Of a stretch of 14,801 bases of DNA, positions 1 through 7,716 are shown piece by piece; within the stretch, counting starts at the first letter, position 1, and each line of letters starts with the position of its first letter. The stretch is from Chromatocurvus sp046260215 (GTDB lineage: Bacteria > Pseudomonadota > Gammaproteobacteria > Pseudomonadales > Halieaceae). The notes beneath the pieces were generated by a model, which ran no database searches, was not told the DNA's origin, and saw only the letters and a program-made list of their open reading frames with translations. Made by a program: the position numbers and the translations under genes. The stretch is from assembly GCA_046260215.1 (NCBI GenBank), contig JBHEPQ010000022.1:1-14801 (forward strand), in the 5' to 3' direction.

Positions 1-2
1 AC

Positions 3-3000
3 CCCGACCTGAAGGCATTCCATGAGTACCATTCCATGCACATGGAAGCATGGGACGGGCCCGCCGGTATCGTGCTGACCGACGGCCGCTACGCCACCTG
101 CCTGCTGGACCGCAACGGCCTGCGACCGGCGCGCTGGGTGCGCACCACGGACGGTTTCATAACGCTGGCGTCTGAAGTGGGCACGCATGAATACCGCAAC
201 GAGGATGTCATCGCCAAGGGCCGGGTCGGACCGGGGGAGATCCTCATGGTTGATACCCATACCGGCGAGGTGCTGCAGAGCGAGGAGATCGATAATCGCC
301 TCAAGAACAGCAAGCCGTACAAGCGCTGGTTGAAGGAAAACGCCGAGCGCGTGGTGGGGAGCTTTGATGGTGAGGTGAAGCCGGGTATCCAGCCCGATCG
401 GCTCGATCCCTACATGAAAATGTTCCAGGTCAGCTTCGAAGAGCGCGATCAGGTGTTGAGTCCGCTGGCGGATTCGGGCAACGAGGGAGTTGGTTCCATG
501 GGCGATGACACGCCCATGGCGGTGCTGTCCAGGCAGTCGCGGTCGCTTTACGACTACTTCAGGCAGAAATTTGCACAGATCACCAATCCGGCGATAGACC
601 CCCTGCGGGAGGCGATCGTCATGTCGCTGGAAACCGTGCTCGGCGTCGAGAAGAACATTTTCGAGCAGGGGCCGGAACACGCGGATCGCGTTATTCTTTC
701 CTCGCCGGTGCTCTCCCAGGGCAAGTTCAACACGCTGCTCAACCTGCAGCGGCCCGGCTTTCAGTCCTGTGTTATCGACTGTACTTACAGCCCGGATGAA
801 CAGTCGCTGCGCGAGGCCATCCTCGCCGTGGCGGAAAAGGCAGAGGCCGCGGTACACGACGGCTCCACCATACTGGTTCTCACCGATCGCAATATCGCAA
901 GGGATCGCCTGCCGATCCACAGCCTGATGGCCACGGGCGCCGTGCACCACCACCTGATTTCCCGGGGCCTGCGCTGCCGGGCGAATCTCGTCGTGGAGTC
1001 CGCGAGCGCACGGGACTCCCATCAGATTGCCTGTCTGCTCGGCTTTGGCGCTACCGCCGTCTACCCCTACCTTGCCTACAGCGTGCTGGAAGACCTGCTG
1101 CGGACCGGCGAAGTGCTGGGCGAACCCGTTGCGTGCTACAAGAACTACCGCCGCGGCGTCAACAAGGGTCTGTTGAAAATCATGTCCAAGATGGGCATTT
1201 CTGCAGTCAGCTCCTATCGCGGGGCGCAGCTATTCGAGGCGGTAGGCCTGGCCAGCGAGGTGGTGGATCTTGCCTTTCGCGGTGTGACCTCACGGATAGA
1301 GGGCGCGGGGTTTGCGGAGCTGGAGGCCGATCAGCAGCGTCTGGCGCGGGACGCCTGGCGCCAGCGCAAGTTCCTGCAGCAGGGCGGACTGCTTAAATAT
1401 GTGCACGGGCAGGAATACCACGCGTTCAATCCGGACGTGGTCACAATGCTGCAGCAGGCGGTTTCCAGCGGTGATTACGCTGTCTATCAGCGCTACGCGA
1501 AGCTGGTCAACGAGCGACCGGTGGCGACCCTGCGCGACCTCCTGGTGCCTCGACTGGCGGATGAGCCCCTCGACCTCGAGAGGGTAGAGCCGATCGAGAA
1601 CATTCTGTGCCGCTTCGATTCCGCCGGCATGTCCCTCGGCGCGCTGAGCCCGGAGGCCCACGAGTCACTGGCCGCGGCAATGAACCGCATAGGTGCGCGA
1701 TCGAACTCCGGTGAGGGCGGCGAGGACCCGGCGCGCTTCGGCACCGAGCGCGTCTCCAAGATAAAGCAGATCGCGTCCGGACGCTTCGGCGTGACACCCC
1801 ACTACCTGGTAAACGCGGAGGTGCTGCAGATCAAGGTAGCCCAGGGCGCCAAGCCCGGCGAAGGTGGCCAGCTTCCCGGCGGCAAGGTTAACGAGCTGAT
1901 CGCGCGCCTGCGCTACTCGGTTCCCGGCGTGACGCTCATCTCCCCACCCCCGCATCATGATATCTATTCCATCGAGGATCTGGCGCAGCTCATTTTCGAC
2001 CTCAAGCAGGTGAATCCGGAAGCCCTCGTTTCTGTGAAGCTGGTATCGGAACCCGGCGTAGGCACGGTGGCCGCTGGTGTCGCCAAGGCTTTCGCGGACC
2101 TGATTACGATCAGTGGCTACGACGGCGGAACCGCCGCCAGTCCGCTGACGTCAATCCGCTACGCCGGGTCGCCCTGGGAACTCGGGCTCGCCGAGGTGCA
2201 GCAGACGCTGCGCGGCAATCGCCTGCGCGGCAAGATACGCCTGCAGACCGACGGCGGCATGAAGTCCGGTCTCGACGTAATCAAAGCGGCGATATTCGGC
2301 GCCGAGAGCTTCGGCTTTGGCACGGCGCCCATGGTGGCTCTCGGTTGCAAGTACCTGCGCATCTGTCACCTGAATAACTGTGCGACGGGTGTTGCAACGC
2401 AGAACGAGCGCCTGCGTGCCGATCACTTCAACGGCACGGTGGATCTGGTGGTGAACTTTTTCACCTTTGTTGCCACAGAGACGCGCGAGTGGCTGTCTCG
2501 CCTCGGTGTTGCCTCGCTGGAAGAATTGATAGGACGCACCGACCTGCTCGAGCGGCTGCCCGGCGAGACCGACAAGCAGGCGCACCTGGATCTCGGGCCG
2601 TTGCTGCACAAGGACGCCGACAGTGAGGGTCAGCCGCAGTTCTGTCAGGTTGCACGCAACGTGCCTTTCGACCGCGGCGACAAGGCCGAGGCCATGGTCG
2701 CTGCAACCATGCCCGCCATCGAGGCCATGAGCGGCGGCGAGTTTGACTTCAGGCTGACTAACTGCGATCGCTCCATCGGCGCAAGACTTTCCGGTGAAAT
2801 CGCGCGTCGCCACGGCAATACCGGCATGGAAGTGAAGCCGATTACGCTGCGGCTTACCGGCACCGCAGGCCAGAGCTTCGGGGTGTGGAATGCAGGCGGC
2901 CTGCACATGCATCTGGAGGGCGATTGCAACGATTACGTGGGCAAGGGCATGGCCGGCGGCAAGCTGGTCGTCTATCCGCCCCGCGACAGCACGTTCCGTT

Positions 3001-3488
3001 CGCAGGAGGCCTCGATCGTCGGTAATACCTGCCTTTACGGCGCCACCGGTGGCAAGCTGTTTGCGGCGGGCACTGCCGGCGAACGTTTTGGTGTCCGCAA
3101 CTCCGGGGCGCACGCCGTGGTTGAAGGTGCCGGGGATCACTGCTGTGAATACATGACCGGCGGCTGCATAACGGTGCTCGGCGAGACGGGCATCAACTTT
3201 GGTGCGGGCATGACCGGCGGGTTTGCCTACGTGCTCGACCAGAATCGTCGCTTCATCGATCGCTACAACAGTGAACTGGTGGAAATACACCGCGTGAGCT
3301 CGGAGAATATGGAGGCGCACCGCACTCACCTGCGCGGCATCCTGACAGAGTTTGTCGAGGAAACCGGCTCGCAGTGGGGTGCCCTGATCAGCGACAATTT
3401 TGAGGACTATGTCGGCAGGTTCTGGCTGGTCAAGCCCAAGGCCGCGGATCTCAATCAACTCCTGACGCGCCTGCGCGATACGGACTGA
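3..3488 (+). CDS. gltB: Glutamate synthase (NADPH) large subunit, 5' end missing
   Basis: The large (alpha) subunit of glutamate synthase takes ammonia from glutamine and joins it to 2-oxoglutarate to give glutamate. The frame is open from the first bases (codons from nt 3), so the gene starts outside the window. About 1161 residues remain of a usual ~1480, so the N-terminal amidotransferase domain with its catalytic Cys1 is mostly lost. What remains: the end of the amidotransferase domain (WDGPAGIVLTDGR), the central domain, the FMN/2-oxoglutarate barrel (SNSGEGGED at nt 1701-1727, GYDGGT at 2115-2132), and the C-terminal GXGXG beta-helix (about nt 2700-3400). The 3Fe-4S cysteines are codons at 2346, 2364 and 2379, with the family's 6- and 5-residue spacing. 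No frameshift is seen. gltD follows after 38 bp on the same strand. The promoter is not in the window. Confidence 0.98.
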   Translation, partial: PDLKAFHEYHSMHMEAWDGPAGIVLTDGRYATCLLDRNGLRPARWVRTTDGFITLASEVGTHEYRNEDVIAKGRVGPGEILMVDTHTGEVLQSEEIDNRLKNSKPYKRWLKENAERVVGSFDGEVKPGIQPDRLDPYMKMFQVSFEERDQVLSPLADSGNEGVGSMGDDTPMAVLSRQSRSLYDYFRQKFAQITNPAIDPLREAIVMSLETVLGVEKNIFEQGPEHADRVILSSPVLSQGKFNTLLNLQRPGFQSCVIDCTYSPDEQSLREAILAVAEKAEAAVHDGSTILVLTDRNIARDRLPIHSLMATGAVHHHLISRGLRCRANLVVESASARDSHQIACLLGFGATAVYPYLAYSVLEDLLRTGEVLGEPVACYKNYRRGVNKGLLKIMSKMGISAVSSYRGAQLFEAVGLASEVVDLAFRGVTSRIEGAGFAELEADQQRLARDAWRQRKFLQQGGLLKYVHGQEYHAFNPDVVTMLQQAVSSGDYAVYQRYAKLVNERPVATLRDLLVPRLADEPLDLERVEPIENILCRFDSAGMSLGALSPEAHESLAAAMNRIGARSNSGEGGEDPARFGTERVSKIKQIASGRFGVTPHYLVNAEVLQIKVAQGAKPGEGGQLPGGKVNELIARLRYSVPGVTLISPPPHHDIYSIEDLAQLIFDLKQVNPEALVSVKLVSEPGVGTVAAGVAKAFADLITISGYDGGTAASPLTSIRYAGSPWELGLAEVQQTLRGNRLRGKIRLQTDGGMKSGLDVIKAAIFGAESFGFGTAPMVALGCKYLRICHLNNCATGVATQNERLRADHFNGTVDLVVNFFTFVATETREWLSRLGVASLEELIGRTDLLERLPGETDKQAHLDLGPLLHKDADSEGQPQFCQVARNVPFDRGDKAEAMVAATMPAIEAMSGGEFDFRLTNCDRSIGARLSGEIARRHGNTGMEVKPITLRLTGTAGQSFGVWNAGGLHMHLEGDCNDYVGKGMAGGKLVVYPPRDSTFRSQEASIVGNTCLYGATGGKLFAAGTAGERFGVRNSGAHAVVEGAGDHCCEYMTGGCITVLGETGINFGAGMTGGFAYVLDQNRRFIDRYNSELVEIHRVSSENMEAHRTHLRGILTEFVEETGSQWGALISDNFEDYVGRFWLVKPKAADLNQLLTRLRDTD

Positions 3489-3526
3489 TTGCCGCGGGCG
3501 ACGGACGGACAAATGAGGAGAGCGCT

Positions 3527-4948
3527 ATGAGTGGACGCGTCAGCAACAATTTTCAGTTTATCGATGTCGGCCGCAACAACCCGGTAGAGAAGGATGTTGA
3601 GTCGCGCAAGGGCCAGTACGTCGAGATCTACGATCAGTTTACAAAAAGCCAGGTTGAGGAGCAGTCAGAGCGCTGTATCGAGTGCGGCAATCCCTACTGC
3701 GAGTGGAAGTGCCCGGTGCACAATTTCATTCCCAACTGGCTCAAACTGGTGGCGGAGGGGAACCTGTTTGAGGCCGCGGAGCTCAGCCACCAGACCAACA
3801 CGCTGCCGGAGGTGTGCGGCCGTGTGTGTCCGCAGGATCGACTCTGTGAAGGGGCCTGCACACTGAACGATGGCTTCGGCGCCGTGACTATCGGCTCCAG
3901 CGAAAAGTACATTACCGACACGGCGCTGGCCATGGGATGGCGTCCCGACCTGTCGGATGTCGTGGCCACCGGCAGGAAGGTGGCCATCATCGGCGCCGGC
4001 CCTGCGGGGCTGGGCTGTGCCGACGTATTGACCCGCGCCGGGGTCAAGCCTGTGGTGTTCGATCGCTATCCCGAGATCGGCGGCCTGCTGACCTTCGGTA
4101 TTCCCGAGTTCAAGCTGGAAAAAGTGGTGATGCAGCGGCGCCGGGAAATATTCGAGGAAATGGGCATGGAGTTCCGGCTGGGTACGGAGGTCGGCCGCGA
4201 TATCGCCATCGACGACATCATGCAGGAGTATGACGCGGTGTTCCTTGGCATGGGGACCTACAGGGCGCTGCAGGGCAACCTCGAGGGGGAAAACCTGCCC
4301 GGCGTTCACCGGGCGCTGTCCTACCTGATCGGCAACGTCAATCACAACATGCGCTACGCCCAGCCGGATGGCGACTACGTCAACCTGCGCGACAAGCGCG
4401 TCGTCGTGCTCGGCGGTGGCGACACGGCCATGGACTGTGTCCGCACCGCAGTTCGTCAGCGGGCCCGGCACGTGATCTGCGCCTACCGCCGGGATGAGGA
4501 GAACATGCCGGGCTCGCGTCGCGAGGTGAAGAACGCTCGAGAGGAGGGCGTGGAGTTCCGGTTCAACCGGCAGCCGACGGAGATCGTCGAGAATTCTGGT
4601 GCGGTCGGTGGCGTCAGGCTGGTGCGTACCGAGCTCGGTGAACCGGACGCCGGTGGCCGGCGCCGGCCGCAGCCGGTACCCGGTAGCGAGGAGGTCCTGG
4701 AGGCTGACGCGGTCATCATCGCCTTCGGCTTCCAGCCTAGCCCGGCGGACTGGTTCACGGATATCGAGGTCAACACCAACGAGTGGGATGGCGTGGTCGC
4801 CGCAGAACATCAGGAATTCGGCTTCCAGACCAGCAACCCGAAAGTCTTTGCCGGTGGTGATATGGTGCGGGGATCCGATCTCGTGGTCACGGCCATCTGG
4901 GAAGGCCGCCAGGCGGCGGAAGGCATTCTCGATTTTCTTGATGTATAG
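3527..4948 (+). CDS. gltD: Glutamate synthase (NADPH) small subunit
   Basis: The beta subunit is a 473-residue FAD flavoprotein that takes electrons from NADPH and passes them through Fe-S clusters to the large subunit. Two N-terminal cysteine groups fit the two 4Fe-4S clusters: C50, C53, C58, C62 and C97, C101, C107, C111. The FAD-binding Rossmann motif GAGPAG is at 156-161. The NADPH-binding motif GGGDTAMD is at 296-303. The C-terminal FAD contact FAGGD is at 441-445. Length is normal for the family. The ATG at 3527 has a strong Shine-Dalgarno AGGAG at 3516-3520, six bases away. It lies 38 bp after gltB and 8 bp before hemE, so the three are probably co-transcribed. Confidence 0.98.
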   Translation: MSGRVSNNFQFIDVGRNNPVEKDVESRKGQYVEIYDQFTKSQVEEQSERCIECGNPYCEWKCPVHNFIPNWLKLVAEGNLFEAAELSHQTNTLPEVCGRVCPQDRLCEGACTLNDGFGAVTIGSSEKYITDTALAMGWRPDLSDVVATGRKVAIIGAGPAGLGCADVLTRAGVKPVVFDRYPEIGGLLTFGIPEFKLEKVVMQRRREIFEEMGMEFRLGTEVGRDIAIDDIMQEYDAVFLGMGTYRALQGNLEGENLPGVHRALSYLIGNVNHNMRYAQPDGDYVNLRDKRVVVLGGGDTAMDCVRTAVRQRARHVICAYRRDEENMPGSRREVKNAREEGVEFRFNRQPTEIVENSGAVGGVRLVRTELGEPDAGGRRRPQPVPGSEEVLEADAVIIAFGFQPSPADWFTDIEVNTNEWDGVVAAEHQEFGFQTSNPKVFAGGDMVRGSDLVVTAIWEGRQAAEGILDFLDV

Positions 4949-4956
4949 GGATTTAC

Positions 4957-6027
4957 ATGACTGAACTGAAGAACGATCGCTTCCTGCGTGCACTGATGCG
5001 CCAGAGCGTCGACCGCACGCCCATCTGGATAATGCGACAGGCGGGACGCTACCTGCCCGAATACCGCGCAACCCGCGAACAGGCAGGATCTTTCCTCGAC
5101 CTCTGCCGGGATGCCGAGCTCGCCTGCGAGGTCACGATGCAGCCCCTGCGGCGCTATCCCCTGGATGCCGCTATCCTGTTTTCGGATATCCTGACCGTGC
5201 CGGATGCCCTGGGTCTTGGCCTGTATTTCGAAACCGGTGAGGGGCCTCGCTTTCGCAAGACAGTGCGCAGTGAAGCCGATCTGGCCTCGCTGCACACCAT
5301 AAAAGCTGAGGACGATCTGGGCTATGTGATGAATGCGGTGCGCACCATTCGTCGCGAGCTCAACGGTTCGGTGCCGCTGATCGGGTTTTCCGGCAGCCCC
5401 TGGACGCTGGCTACCTACATGGTGGAGGGCGGCGGCTCAAAGGACCACGCCCGGGTCAAGGCCATGGCCTACGACCAGCCGGAACTGATGCACAAGCTCC
5501 TGTCGCTACTGGCAGACGCGGTCGCCGATTATCTGTGCGCCCAGATCGACGCCGGCGCCCAGGCGGTACAGATTTTCGATACCTGGGGTGGCGCGTTGAG
5601 TGCCGCCGGGTACAAGACGTTCTCGCTTAAATACATGCAGCGGATTATTTCCCGCCTGCCCGGCGAGGTGGAGGGTCGTCGTGTTCCGGTTATCGTGTTT
5701 ACCAAGGGTGGCGGCCAGTGGCTACCGGGCATCGCCGACTGCGGTGCACAGGCGGTCGGCATCGACTGGACCACCGACATTGCCAGTGCCCGCGCCGCCG
5801 TGGGTGATCGGGTTGCACTGCAGGGAAACATGGACCCATCGATGCTGTTTGCCTCCCCCGCACGTATCCGCGAGGAAGTCGCTGCGATTCTCGAGGGTTT
5901 CGGCCATGGGCCGGGCCACGTTTTCAACCTCGGCCACGGCGTCACGCCGGGGGTGAACCCGGATCACGTTGCGGCGTTTGTCGATGCCGTGCAAGAACTC
6001 TCCCCGCAGTACCATGTCGAAGAGTGA
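4957..6027 (+). CDS. hemE: Uroporphyrinogen decarboxylase
   Basis: This cytosolic enzyme removes four carboxyl groups from uroporphyrinogen III to give coproporphyrinogen III in heme synthesis. At 356 residues it matches the usual ~354. The first family signature MRQAGRYLPEYR is at 26-37, carrying the substrate-binding arginines R27 and R31. The conserved catalytic-region aspartate is D77 in LFSDIL. The second signature, GFSGSPWTLATYM, is in the middle of the protein. The start lies 8 bp after the gltD stop, and the best ribosome site (AGGGA, 4947-4951) overlaps that stop codon, so its translation is probably tied to gltD. The gltB-gltD-hemE order is also known in pseudomonads. Its product branches from glutamate-derived tetrapyrrole precursors. 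Confidence 0.98.
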   Translation: MTELKNDRFLRALMRQSVDRTPIWIMRQAGRYLPEYRATREQAGSFLDLCRDAELACEVTMQPLRRYPLDAAILFSDILTVPDALGLGLYFETGEGPRFRKTVRSEADLASLHTIKAEDDLGYVMNAVRTIRRELNGSVPLIGFSGSPWTLATYMVEGGGSKDHARVKAMAYDQPELMHKLLSLLADAVADYLCAQIDAGAQAVQIFDTWGGALSAAGYKTFSLKYMQRIISRLPGEVEGRRVPVIVFTKGGGQWLPGIADCGAQAVGIDWTTDIASARAAVGDRVALQGNMDPSMLFASPARIREEVAAILEGFGHGPGHVFNLGHGVTPGVNPDHVAAFVDAVQELSPQYHVEE

Positions 6028-6065
6028 TGATCGCCGACCGCGTTCACCCGGCTGTCGGTGTGGGG

Positions 6066-6857
6066 TCACCCAGAGATAAAGCCGTGGTCCATCATCAGCG
6101 CCGGCTGATCGCATTCGGGCTGTCCGACAATTCTCGCCGGCACGCCCGCGGCCGTCGTGTGAGGTGGAACGGGCTGTAGCACGACGCTGCCCGCGCCGAT
6201 CTTGGCGCCCTCGCCAATGCGAATGTTGCCGAGAATTTTCGCGCCGGCACTGATCAGCACGCCGTCGCTGATTTTCGGGTGGCGGTCACCTTCTTCCTTG
6301 CCGGTACCGCCCAGCGTGACCGATTGCAGGATAGATACGTTATTGCCGACCACAGTGGTTTCGCCGATGACCAGCCCGGTGGCATGGTCGAGCATGATGC
6401 CACGACCCAGATGCGCGGCGGGGTGTATATCCACCGCAAACTTCGAGGTCATGCGGTTCTGGAAAAACAGGGCCAGCGATTTGCGCCCCTGCTTCCACAG
6501 CCAGTGCGAGACACGATGCACCTCCAGCGCGTGAAAACCCTTGTAATACAGGAAAGGCACATACAGTTCGGTGCAGGCGGAGTCGCGGTCGAGTACAGCG
6601 AGCAGGTCGGCGCGAACGGCGGCGAGGATTTCGGGATCACTGCGGAACGCGTCGAGCATGACATCGCGCAGCAGCAGCGATGACAGTGTAGGGCTGTCGA
6701 GCTGGTTGGCGAGGTGAAAACTCAGCGCCTGGTCCAGCTGGCGATGGTTGAGAATCGTCGCGTGCAGGTAGCTGGCAAGGATGGGTTCCTCGGCCGCGTG
6801 CGATGCGGTCTCCTCAAGTATGCGCTGCCAGACGGCATCGTCGTTATGCTCGGACAT
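6066..6857 (-). CDS. cysE: Serine O-acetyltransferase
   Basis: It transfers acetyl from acetyl-CoA to L-serine, the first committed step of cysteine synthesis. The chosen start gives 263 residues that align without a gap to recalled E. coli CysE from residue 1, so the numbering agrees: D143, catalytic H158 in MLDHATG, and H193 in DRHPKI. An N-terminal helical domain (about 1-140) precedes a left-handed beta-helix of hexapeptide repeats (about 141-245). The frame could also open at an ATG at 6926 (23 extra residues, overlapping the end of the upstream gene). I preferred 6857 on homology; neither start has a good Shine-Dalgarno. The tail ends in FISG, about ten residues shorter than in E. coli and without the terminal isoleucine that docks into cysteine synthase. 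It probably shares a transcript with the methyltransferase gene upstream. Confidence 0.95.
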   Translation of the reverse strand: MSEHNDDAVWQRILEETASHAAEEPILASYLHATILNHRQLDQALSFHLANQLDSPTLSSLLLRDVMLDAFRSDPEILAAVRADLLAVLDRDSACTELYVPFLYYKGFHALEVHRVSHWLWKQGRKSLALFFQNRMTSKFAVDIHPAAHLGRGIMLDHATGLVIGETTVVGNNVSILQSVTLGGTGKEEGDRHPKISDGVLISAGAKILGNIRIGEGAKIGAGSVVLQPVPPHTTAAGVPARIVGQPECDQPALMMDHGFISG

Positions 6858-6915
6858 AGGCGGACTCTGGAATGTTGCGAATTGATGTGTCAAGTCACCG
6901 GGGAGCGACTCTAAC

Positions 6916-7578
6916 CTATTCGCCATGGCAGGTCACTTGAGCACGGCAGCGCCACAGGGTGTGGCCGCTGTCCCGATACTTGCGCTCGAACAGGCTCAGG
7001 GGTTTGTCATCGGGTATCACGGACACCGTCGCCCGCTGTCCGGCAACGGCCAGCGCCGCGCCGAACTCCTCGGCATAAAGCCGCCAGTTGCAGCGCAGCT
7101 CGAGACTTCCCCCGAGGCGGACAAGCAGTGGGAAGGCCGGGTGGCCGTGCACACGCCGCTTCAGCTGTGCCGCTTTCGGCCAGGGGTTGGGGTACAGCAG
7201 GTAATGGGCTCTCAGCCGGATCCTCCGATCCGTCAGCCATGCCCAGACTTCCTCACACTGGGCGCGCAGCAGTACATAGTTGTCGCCGGTGTAATCAGCA
7301 TGACGCCCCAGCCGGCTTGCGGATTTGTCGATGCCGACAATGGTAGAGTCGGGATAGTAACTGGCGAGCAGGCGTGTGCTGTGGCCCGTGCCACAGAACG
7401 AGTCGAGCACCATGGGCCTGCCCGGCGCGAGCGCCGAGGTCAACGCATTCCGCACCGCCGGCGTCAGACTGTAAGGTGGCCGTTGCCAGGGTGTTTCAAG
7501 GTGCCGCCGCACCAGTCGCGGCAGGTTCCGGTGTACATACCGCTGATTGCTGTGAACCCGGCGTGAGTTGGCCTGCAT
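6916..7578 (-). CDS. TrmB-like SAM-dependent methyltransferase
   Basis: This 220-residue Rossmann-fold methyltransferase resembles tRNA (guanine-N7) methyltransferase TrmB but is divergent. The SAM-binding motif I is VLDSFCGTGHS at 57-67, where TrmB usually has an LEIGxGxG-type motif. YPNPWPK at 129-135 stands for the catalytic PDPW-K region of TrmB, followed by LKRRVHGHPAF. FERKYRDSGH at 197-206 resembles the C-terminal TxFExR motif. I infer an RNA methyltransferase, probably a paralog of a canonical trmB elsewhere; the substrate is not shown by the sequence. The ATG at 7578 has no clear Shine-Dalgarno, only a G-rich GGGGAC stretch inside the upstream tandem repeat. cysE starts 58 bp downstream on the same strand. 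Confidence 0.8.
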   Translation of the reverse strand: MQANSRRVHSNQRYVHRNLPRLVRRHLETPWQRPPYSLTPAVRNALTSALAPGRPMVLDSFCGTGHSTRLLASYYPDSTIVGIDKSASRLGRHADYTGDNYVLLRAQCEEVWAWLTDRRIRLRAHYLLYPNPWPKAAQLKRRVHGHPAFPLLVRLGGSLELRCNWRLYAEEFGAALAVAGQRATVSVIPDDKPLSLFERKYRDSGHTLWRCRAQVTCHGE

Positions 7579-7579
7579 C

Positions 7580-7648
7580 GACGTGCTGTCCCCGACCTGC
7601 TGTTCCTTATGTGCTGTCCACGCTTACTGTCCGCGATGTGCTGTCCAC
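7580..7648 (-). repeat. Five tandem 13-14 nt repeats in the methyltransferase leader
   Basis: Read on the - strand, five direct units lie end to end: 7648-7635, 7634-7622, 7621-7608, 7607-7594 and 7593-7580. The consensus is about GNGGACAGCACRTC. Units 1, 3 and 5 share GGACAGCAC exactly; unit 2 reads GGACAGTA and unit 4 GGAACAGCA. A shortened sixth copy may precede them (7660-7649, GCGCGACACGTC). The array ends one base before the ATG of the TrmB-like gene. It is not coding in that gene's frame, since unit 2 holds an in-frame TAA. The role is unknown. Confidence 0.85.
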
Positions 7649-7716
7649 GACGTGTCGCGCAAGGCGCGATGGCTGCCGGGCTTGTGGCGTCGACCGGCAG
7701 GAGAGATCATAGCGAC

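Noticed and set aside
2151..3512. A 453-codon open frame on the - strand opposite gltB
   Set aside because: It lies wholly over clear gltB coding sequence, shows no recognisable domain, and is explained by high GC at third positions leaving few antisense stops.
3665..5071. A 468-codon open frame on the - strand opposite gltD and the start of hemE
   Set aside because: Same reason: it mirrors two certain genes and has low-complexity, His/Ala/Arg-rich composition with no family motif.
6028..6065. A possible terminator between hemE and cysE
   Set aside because: Only a 5 bp CCGAC/GTCGG stem with a long loop and no T-run on either strand.
6888..6893. A perfect TTGACA on the - strand upstream of cysE as a -35 box
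   Set aside because: No acceptable -10 box lies 16-18 bp downstream; the best similarity (AACATT) is only 11 bp away.
7580..7648. A possible CRISPR array
   Set aside because: Units are 13-14 nt placed end to end with no unique spacers and no cas gene nearby.
7609..7716. An upstream ATG that would add 36 residues to the acyltransferase
   Set aside because: The extension reads through the tandem repeat (giving MCCPR twice) and does not look like the family's N-terminus.
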